Assembly (NCBI GenBank): GCA_913041025.1
Contig: CAJWGQ010000083.1
Location: 1 to 11,715, forward strand
Origin: an uncultured Gammaproteobacteria bacterium
Lineage (GTDB): Bacteria > Pseudomonadota > Gammaproteobacteria > Pseudomonadales > Azotimanducaceae_A
DNA: 11,715 nucleotides
Direction: 5' to 3'
Each line of letters starts with the position of its first letter. Positions within the stretch are counted from its first letter, which is position 1. The notes beneath the pieces are model-generated. The model had not been told where the DNA came from, did not search any database, and worked only from the letters and a program-made list of their open reading frames with translations. Positions 6,384-11,715 of the stretch are shown in pieces. The position numbers were made by a program, and so were the translations under genes.

Positions 6384-8006
6384 GAAGCGAAGAGGCCAGA
6401 GGCACACCCTCAGCTGACCCGGGGTCAGGCGCCTCCAGCGAGTTATTATCGAGACAATTGTAACGAAGCCTTCGATTTTGTCTTTAGCCAATACCAGGAA
6501 ATGTTGCCACAACACTCGTTGTGCCAACTCAATGCCTATCTAGGTTGTTCGCAAGATTCTCAGCGGCTGTTCGCGAGGCTCCTTACCCGAAAGGGGCCTC
6601 TCTTTCGAGTAGACAGTTTAAGCTATCTAGAAGTGGGAAATATAAATACAGCGATTGAGGAGCTCACCGACAGCCGATTAATCAGCGATGAGAAGGGCGT
6701 ACCAGCGGATGTGGTTCTAGGGCTTTTGACCAAGAAAGAACTCAAGCTCATGTGGCCCTATCTTGACGCCGCGCTTCTTAAAAACGCACTGTGTCTTAGA
6801 TTAGTGGGTCGCTACTCGGACAAGCAGATCGTCGAGGCTGTCCAAAGCAACATTCCTTTTATCAAGCTTTATGATCGGGAATCTTGGAGCCTGTTCGAGT
6901 TTTTATATTTTGGGAACGAGTTTCGAAGTTGGTCGGAATTTGTTGTTCGAGACCTGGGTATAGCCAGTTTCGAGTCGCCCGCTTCGACTGCTCGGCAATT
7001 CGTTTCTGAAGATGAGATGACGAGTCACCTTGGCCTACTTGGATATGCTTCCTACGCGCGCAGACTAGATGAATTTTCGGGGCTGGGCGGTTATCTGGTG
7101 GAACGCCTCAGAAGGCCTCAGACCAACTTAGTCTCGAATAGAAAACGAACCAGAATATTGAACCGGATCGCGAAGTGGGGCGAAAAAAACAAGCACTTTA
7201 AGCTGGCCTGTGATGCTTACCGGCTAATCGATCAACACCCAGCACGCGAGCGGTTGGTCAGAATAAATCATAAGCTGGGCGAAATTGACGAACGAGATGA
7301 ACTGTTAAGTGAGATTCACAGAGCGCCGCTTAGCGAGGAAGAAGAGCAGTTTGCTCAACGGTTTGGAAAAAGAAATGCCGGATATAACCCGGAAACAACT
7401 GTTGTTGAACTAGAGCCGTTTGAAGGGTCTGTTGAACAGGCGGTGCTTGGTGAACTGACTAAAAAGAGCGGGTGGGGCGTTCACAGCGAAAATTCACTGC
7501 TTAAGAGTCTCACCGGCATCGCGTATTGGGAGCCTATTCACTTGCCGGTGCCAGGAGCCTTCACCAACCCTTTTCAAAGTGGTCCGCATGATCTATTTGA
7601 ACCGGATTTTGTGAGTGCCCGCGGCAAAGAGATAAGGGCTCTGGAAGAGCGGTTAGAACAGACGGGTGAGCTGAAAGCCCACATTGTGGATGTGGTCGAA
7701 AAAAAGTGCGGCGTTTACTCCAGTTTGGTGAACTGGAGGTTATTTGAGAAATTCCCTGTAACCGATTTTGTTGACGCGATCGGGCCCGAGGATCTGCTCG
7801 TGCTTATGAGCTATTTCGTCCGTCATCTGGGTTCGCGACGAAAGGGGTTCCCGGATTTATTTATCTCTTATCCCGATGACACGTATGAGTTTGTTGAAGT
7901 CAAAGGGCCGGGTGATCAGCTGAGCTTGTCTCAGCGAGTGTGGCTGCAAAGACTGGAGTCGATGTCCATTCCTTCACGAGTGGTCAAAGTGAAGTTGCCC
8001 GGATGA
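6366..8006 (+). CDS. Bacterial FAN1-like structure-specific nuclease with C-terminal VRR-NUC domain
   Basis: 546 residues. FAN1 enzymes cut 5' flaps and branched DNA and unhook interstrand crosslinks; a Pseudomonas aeruginosa homologue is structurally characterised. The N-terminal part begins in the family style at about residue 25 (PPASYYRDN), followed by RLFARLLTRKGPLFR and LFEFLYFGNEFRSWSEFVVRDLG. A helical, TPR-like stretch lies at about 260-330. A conserved block follows (SLTGIAYWEPIHLPVPGAFTNPFQS split across about 379-403; E375 just before it may be a metal ligand). The VRR-NUC core has G-F-P-D497, E511-V-K513-GPGDQLS and a downstream Q/W helix, the intact PD-(D/E)XK set matching human D960/E975/K977. 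ATG 6366 is preceded directly by an in-frame TAG; no other usual start exists before the conserved region, and no ribosome site is visible. Its promoter must lie inside the opposite-strand unknown gene. Stop overlaps the next start (ATGA). Confidence 0.93.
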   Translation: MHKIVHEAKRPEAHPQLTRGQAPPASYYRDNCNEAFDFVFSQYQEMLPQHSLCQLNAYLGCSQDSQRLFARLLTRKGPLFRVDSLSYLEVGNINTAIEELTDSRLISDEKGVPADVVLGLLTKKELKLMWPYLDAALLKNALCLRLVGRYSDKQIVEAVQSNIPFIKLYDRESWSLFEFLYFGNEFRSWSEFVVRDLGIASFESPASTARQFVSEDEMTSHLGLLGYASYARRLDEFSGLGGYLVERLRRPQTNLVSNRKRTRILNRIAKWGEKNKHFKLACDAYRLIDQHPARERLVRINHKLGEIDERDELLSEIHRAPLSEEEEQFAQRFGKRNAGYNPETTVVELEPFEGSVEQAVLGELTKKSGWGVHSENSLLKSLTGIAYWEPIHLPVPGAFTNPFQSGPHDLFEPDFVSARGKEIRALEERLEQTGELKAHIVDVVEKKCGVYSSLVNWRLFEKFPVTDFVDAIGPEDLLVLMSYFVRHLGSRRKGFPDLFISYPDDTYEFVEVKGPGDQLSLSQRVWLQRLESMSIPSRVVKVKLPG

Positions 8007-10300
8007 GCGAAAATCTCTCTGTTCGAGATCTCGCCGAGTTTGTTTGTAGGTCCGGAGATTTGTATTCTCGCTCAGACGGCAGGCGCATCGACGCGCTCGA
8101 CGGGATCAGAGCTCAAGAAGTGCTGAGGGAGCGCCGAAAAAACAAACACTCTCAGTATTCGTCGGAGATCGCGTTTAAGCACGATTTCAGTCTGGGAAAC
8201 CAGGAGACGACGCTTTCTGGGCGTGCAGACGGTTTGATTCTTACCGATAACGGGTGCGTGATCGAAGAGTATAAGGCGTGCGGCAAGTTTCCGGTTCAGC
8301 CAAACCCGGTCGACGTCGGCCAACTGATGATTTACGGCGCCATGCTGGCCATGCGAAGCGAGTTGTCGGTCGCGGCGTTGAATCTTGTTTACGTCGAAGC
8401 AGATTCTTTTGAAGAGAAATGTTTTCCCTATGAATTAACCAACTCAGAATTAGAGCAGATGCTGGCGTTTATGTTGCTTTGTTTTGATGTGCGTAGGAAA
8501 CGGCATTGGCATCGAACAGCGCAGAGGCATTCCTGGTTTGTCCACAAACAATTCCCTTATCCGGATTTTCGTTTTGGGCAGCGGGCCCTGGCTGGGCGAG
8601 TTTATAAAGCGAGTGAAGCCGGAGAAAGACTGCTAATTGAGTCGCCGACGGGTAGCGGCAAGACCATGGGCACTATTTATCCATCGCTCAAGGGGATGAA
8701 GCCTCTCGAAAAATTATTCTATTTGACGAGTAGAAATTCAGGCTCGATCGCGGCAATGAAAACGATAGATCTGATCGATCCGGAACATTCCAGTTTGGTG
8801 TCGATTGAGATCGTCGCAAAGGAAAAGCTGTGCCCGGTAGAAGGAATGCCCTGTGACCCAGAATTGTGTGACTACGCAAAGGGTTATTTTGACCGGTCAA
8901 AGGCAGCCGTAAACGCGCTGCTAGAAGAAAAATTCATATCTCAAAAAATTGTTGAGACAGTATCGGAAGAATATCGGGTATGCCCCTTTGAAATTAGCTT
9001 AGATGCCTCTTTGTGGGCGGATATCGTCGTTTGTGACTACAACTATGTCTTCGATCCTTTTGTTCGGTTGCAACGGTTTCAGCCTCCTCAGGGTATCCGT
9101 CTTTTGATTGATGAAGCGCACCAGCTGTTTCCCAGGGTAAATTCGATGTTTACCGTAGAAATGGATTCCTTGAGTTTACTAGAGGCAATTGACGAAGCCG
9201 GCGTTGGAATACTTGGCGGCTTAGACTTAGTGCAACAAGAATTTCAAGCTTTGAACTCCGGTTTAGGTTCTGAACGGTGTCGGATCGAGGTGCCGGAAAA
9301 ATTCAACAAAGCGGTTTTAGGTTTGTTGGAGACAATCAGAGAAAACGAAACAGAGTTAGAGGGCTTGGTCAGCTTAAGAGACTTTGTTTTTGCTTGTTAT
9401 AGATGGTCAGCGGCGTTGGATTGGGAATTTGAGGATAGCTTTGAATACATTATCGAGCGCCGCGAAGACCAGATCCTGGTGACGCGCTCTTGTATAGATT
9501 CCTCAAAAATAATTGATGAGGCACTAGGAAGGTATGAAAGCTCGATTGCTTTTTCTGGCACGTTGTCCCCTTTGGAGCTCTATCAAGAGCTGCACGGTGG
9601 AGAGACGAACATCACAGCTAGATCACCCAACCCCTTTGCAAAAGAGCAACTCCAGGTCATTTTGGTAAACGATATACCCACTTACTATCAGATGAGACAA
9701 GAGAGTTTGGGTTCGCTTGTTCAGTTGGTTAATTCGGTCTTGGAGGTTAAACAAGGTCGATATTTGATTGCTTTTCCCTCATTTCAATACATGGACCTTT
9801 TTTTGGATGAAGTGTCAGGCATGAGCAACATAAATCATCAAATAATTAGCCAAAGGCCGGGCGCGAGTATGGAAGACATTCAAGGTCTTTTACAAAGCTA
9901 CCAAGACAATGAGGCCTGCGTGCTCACGATTGTGCTTGGTGGCGTGCTGGGCGAATCTATTGATTTCATGGAATTTCCGATTGAGGGGGTGTTCGTGGTG
10001 ACTATCGGGCTGCCGCCTCAAAGCGTCGAGCGAAACCTTTTGGCTGATCGTTTTGCAAAATCACACGATTATGACTCGGGACAATCCGCGGCATACTTCC
10101 AGCCTGCGCTGAACAAGGTCTTGCAGGTGTGTGGTCGTTTGATTCGTTCTTCGAGTCATCGAGGTATAATATATTTAATAGATGCTCGATATCTGTCGGG
10201 AGAAATTCAAAAATTCTTCCCTTCTCATTGGAGGCCGACCGTCGCTTCAAACACAAAGGTGGCCGAGATAACTAAGAGGTTCTGGCAAATTGGCGAATAA
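8003..10300 (+). CDS. RecB/Cas4-like nuclease fused to Fe-S DinG/XPD-type superfamily 2 helicase
   Basis: 765 residues from ATG 8003, which overlaps the FAN1-like stop as ATGA. A GTG at 7940 would add 21 unconserved-looking residues read inside the upstream gene, so it is rejected. Residues about 1-165 are a RecB-type PD-(D/E)XK domain: G73-R-A-D76-G, I87-E-E89-Y-K91 and Q107-LMIY, all catalytic positions present; the C-terminal cysteine triplet of true Cas4 is absent. The helicase follows: Walker A S214-PTGSGKT, four cysteines C277, C284, C289, C327 likely holding an Fe-S cluster, ADIVVCDYNYVFDP, D370-E-A-H, AFSGTLSP, and motif VI Q708-VCGR-x-IR. This is the Rad3/XPD/DinG architecture, typically a 5'-3' ssDNA translocase. 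Co-translation with FAN1 suggests that it unwinds or loads on the branched DNA that FAN1 cuts. Helicase family is certain; polarity and partnership are inferred. Confidence 0.94.
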   Translation: MSENLSVRDLAEFVCRSGDLYSRSDGRRIDALDGIRAQEVLRERRKNKHSQYSSEIAFKHDFSLGNQETTLSGRADGLILTDNGCVIEEYKACGKFPVQPNPVDVGQLMIYGAMLAMRSELSVAALNLVYVEADSFEEKCFPYELTNSELEQMLAFMLLCFDVRRKRHWHRTAQRHSWFVHKQFPYPDFRFGQRALAGRVYKASEAGERLLIESPTGSGKTMGTIYPSLKGMKPLEKLFYLTSRNSGSIAAMKTIDLIDPEHSSLVSIEIVAKEKLCPVEGMPCDPELCDYAKGYFDRSKAAVNALLEEKFISQKIVETVSEEYRVCPFEISLDASLWADIVVCDYNYVFDPFVRLQRFQPPQGIRLLIDEAHQLFPRVNSMFTVEMDSLSLLEAIDEAGVGILGGLDLVQQEFQALNSGLGSERCRIEVPEKFNKAVLGLLETIRENETELEGLVSLRDFVFACYRWSAALDWEFEDSFEYIIERREDQILVTRSCIDSSKIIDEALGRYESSIAFSGTLSPLELYQELHGGETNITARSPNPFAKEQLQVILVNDIPTYYQMRQESLGSLVQLVNSVLEVKQGRYLIAFPSFQYMDLFLDEVSGMSNINHQIISQRPGASMEDIQGLLQSYQDNEACVLTIVLGGVLGESIDFMEFPIEGVFVVTIGLPPQSVERNLLADRFAKSHDYDSGQSAAYFQPALNKVLQVCGRLIRSSSHRGIIYLIDARYLSGEIQKFFPSHWRPTVASNTKVAEITKRFWQIGE
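10274..10292 (+). promoter_or_regulatory. Ribosome site and TTG start of pyruvate kinase inside the helicase gene end
   Basis: AAGAGG at 10274-10279 lies 10 bases before the TTG at 10290. The pyk frame has an in-frame TAA at 10269-10271 and no ATG or GTG before its conserved TKIICTIGPAT motif, so the TTG is the only sensible start. The gene overlaps the helicase by 11 bases, which implies coupled translation. Confidence 0.75.
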
Positions 10301-10971
10301 AATAGCGCGACAAACTAATCAGCAGCTAAGAAAGACCAAGATCATTTGTACCATAGGTCCGGCAACAGCCAGCTTCCAAAAGGTTAAAGCGTTAAGTAAC
10401 GCGGGCATGGATTTGGTTCGGTTGAACATGTCACATGCATCCCACGCCGATGCGAAAAAGATTATCAAATGGGTAAACAAGCTTAACCAAGCCGGCGGCT
10501 CGCCTATTTCTGTGCTAATGGATACCCAGGGACCGGAGATTCGCACCGGGGAGTTGGAAACCCCTCTAAAGCTAAAGACTGGACAGGTGGTTTCCTTGAC
10601 AGTCCGAGATTCCGAGTTGGTTGAGACTCAGTCGATCCTTGTGAATTATGAAGAGATTATAGATGTCGTCGATGTCGGTTCGCTGATCACTCTGGATAAC
10701 GGGCTTCTTAATTTCGAGGTATTAGAAAAAGACGGGTCCCAGTTAGTTTGTCGAGTCTTGGATGGCGGAACTCTTGGAAGTCGAAAGCATGTAAATCTGC
10801 CAGGAATAAAAGTGAATCTGCCTGCGATCACGGAAAAGGACAAAAGAGATATCCAATTTGCTATGGAGTACGGGGTTGACTTCATAGCGCTTTCCTTCGT
10901 TAGGGAAGCGGCTGCGATTAAGGAGTTGCGCGAGCTTCTTGGCGCCAAAAAAGAAACAATCAAAATAATTG
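10290..10971 (+). CDS. pyk: Pyruvate kinase, N-terminal ~227 residues only (truncated by a chimeric join)
   Basis: Pyruvate kinase makes pyruvate and ATP from phosphoenolpyruvate and ADP in glycolysis; full enzymes have about 470-480 residues. Present here are TKIICTIGPAT near residue 14, the substrate-binding stretch DLVRLNMSHA, MDTQGPEIRTGE, most of the B-domain lid, VNLPGIKVNLPAITEKDK, and GVDFIALSFVRE. The expected continuation after KETIKII is the catalytic-lysine strand (AKIE or SKIE), but the sequence instead becomes DKLGLKVNC, which is DNA polymerase I. The rest of the barrel and the allosteric C-domain are missing. Up to the break the codon use and GC match upstream genes. The start (TTG 10290) overlaps the helicase gene, so it is carried on the repair-gene transcript. 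I infer that the real genome has an intact pyk here. Confidence 0.93.
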
Positions 10972-10976
10972 ACAAA
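10959..10976. other. Probable chimeric junction between two genomes
   Basis: Up to about 10971 the protein is pyruvate kinase; from about 10972 the same frame reads DNA polymerase I. Base composition changes abruptly: 27 of 60 bases are G or C at 10381-10440, but only 14 of 60 at 11041-11100. The stretch ATCAAAATAATTG (10959-10971) encodes IKII, which fits both a pyruvate kinase (TIKIIAKIE) and a polymerase I exonuclease domain (IKIIDKLG). A short shared sequence is therefore a likely site of joining. Both genes are cut inside conserved domains, so an artefact is far more likely than a natural fusion. Confidence 0.88.
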
Positions 10977-11715
10977 CTAGGTTTAAAAGTTAATTGCAAA
11001 TTTTTTGATATAAAAATTGCACATTATCTTATAAATCCTGATATAAGTCATGATTTTAATTTGATTTGTGAGTCATATATTAATTACTATGCAAGCAACA
11101 TAAACACTTCCCAATCAAAAAGTTTTTCTGAAATATTGATGGAAAAAAGTGATTTAAATTTTCAGCTTTCTAATATTTTAATGTCTGAAATGAAAAAATT
11201 TAAATTGCTGGATTTATTTTTTCAAATAGAAATGCCTTTATTAAGAGTTTTAGCTTCAATGGAATTAAATGGCGTGAAAATTAATACAGATTTTTTGAAA
11301 AAACTTTCAGTCGAATATAGCAATCAATTATCAAAATTAGAAAAGAAGATATTTAGTGAGTCAAAGGAAAAATTTAATCTCGCATCTCCTAAACAATTAG
11401 GTGAAATTTTATTTGAAAAACTTAAAATCAAAGACAATCCCAAAAAAACCAAAACAGGTCAATTTTCAACTTCAGAAGAAGTTTTATCACAACTTGCCAA
11501 CGATAATCAAATTGTTTCAAATGTTCTTGAATGGAGGTCACTACAAAAATTAGTTAACACATATGTTGATGCACTTCCAAAGCAGATAAATAAAAACACT
11601 AAAAGAATACATACTGTTTTTAACCAAGCAGTAGCATCTACAGGAAGGCTGAGTAGCACTAACCCCAACCTTCAAAATATACCCATAAGAAGTTCAAGAG
11701 GAAAAGAGATAAGAA
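10972..11715 (+). CDS. polA: DNA polymerase I internal fragment, Bacteroidota-type, foreign to the rest of the window
   Basis: About 248 residues, open at both ends. They cover the end of the 3'-5' exonuclease-like domain (FFDIKIAHYLINPDISHD) and the start of the family A polymerase domain. Recognisable are the ELNGVKIN helix, FNLASPKQLGEILFEKL, the KTKTGQFSTSEEVL block, LQKLVNTYVDALP, and TGRLSSTNPNLQNIPIRS just before the window ends; motif A and everything after it lie outside. The wording KTKTGQFSTSEEVL and IPIRSSRGKEIR is what I associate with Bacteroidota. A gammaproteobacterial enzyme would read more like GAPSTNEEVL and IPVRNEEG. The DNA is very AT-rich and uses AAA, ATT and TTA heavily, unlike the upstream genes. 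It reads in the same frame as the pyk fragment, by chance or through the shared IKII codons. Confidence 0.92.

Noticed and set aside
6384..6527. N-terminal extension of the unknown - strand protein to 6527
   Set aside because: It would cover the conserved N-terminal region of the FAN1-like gene on the other strand, and its residues look like antisense translation.
7940..8002. N-terminal extension of the helicase from a GTG at 7940
   Set aside because: It would read through the constrained end of the VRR-NUC domain in another frame; the ATGA overlap at 8003-8006 is the typical coupled start.
5877..10300. A mobile phage-defence island
   Set aside because: No transposase, integrase, repeats, tRNA or composition change was seen around the nuclease genes, and all named families have housekeeping repair roles.
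10290..11715. A genuine pyruvate kinase-DNA polymerase I fusion gene
   Set aside because: Both parts are cut within conserved domains, composition changes at the join, and the two halves point to different phyla. An in-frame join has about one chance in three, more if it occurred at the shared IKII codons.

Overview
The window looks like a metagenome or single-cell contig from a marine-type Gammaproteobacterium (GC near 50%, densely packed genes, RmuC, a bacterial FAN1 nuclease and a gammaproteobacterial-style pyruvate kinase). The placement is by protein character only and is moderate in confidence. The last ~745 bases do not belong to that genome. At about 10960-10975 the sequence switches in the middle of pyruvate kinase to AT-rich DNA that encodes the middle of a Bacteroidota-type DNA polymerase I. 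The join is in frame, but both genes are broken inside conserved domains, so I read it as a chimeric join (assembly or amplification artefact), not a real fusion gene.

Layout. 1-251: 3' end of a secreted/periplasmic protein of unknown function. 278-1303: a full-length relative of the same family with a signal peptide. 1489-1914: a small secreted DUF6152-type protein. These three + strand genes form a probable cell-envelope or secreted cluster, closed by a strong bidirectional terminator at 1936-1962. 1961-4336 (- strand): a D-2-hydroxyacid dehydrogenase followed 12 bases later by an MFS transporter, a likely two-gene catabolic operon. 4337-4508: a divergent control region with several dyad symmetries. 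4509-5858 (+): rmuC. 5877-6383 (-): an unrecognised 168-residue protein whose 5' end overlaps the 5' end of the next gene. 6366-8006 (+): FAN1-like VRR-NUC nuclease. 8003-10300 (+): a RecB/Cas4-like nuclease fused to an Fe-S DinG/XPD-type helicase. 10290-10971 (+): truncated pyruvate kinase. 10972-11715 (+): foreign polA fragment.

How the genes work together. FAN1 and the nuclease-helicase share an ATGA stop/start overlap and are almost certainly co-translated. They look like a branched-DNA or crosslink repair pair with two nuclease centres and one 5'-3' type helicase. RmuC, just upstream, is a third protein of the PD-(D/E)XK type, so 4.5-10.3 kb is a small DNA-processing island. Pyruvate kinase starts inside the end of the helicase gene and appears to be carried on the same transcript. 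I saw no RNA genes, CRISPR arrays, insertion sequences or attachment sites. No stretch over 300 bases lacks a gene.
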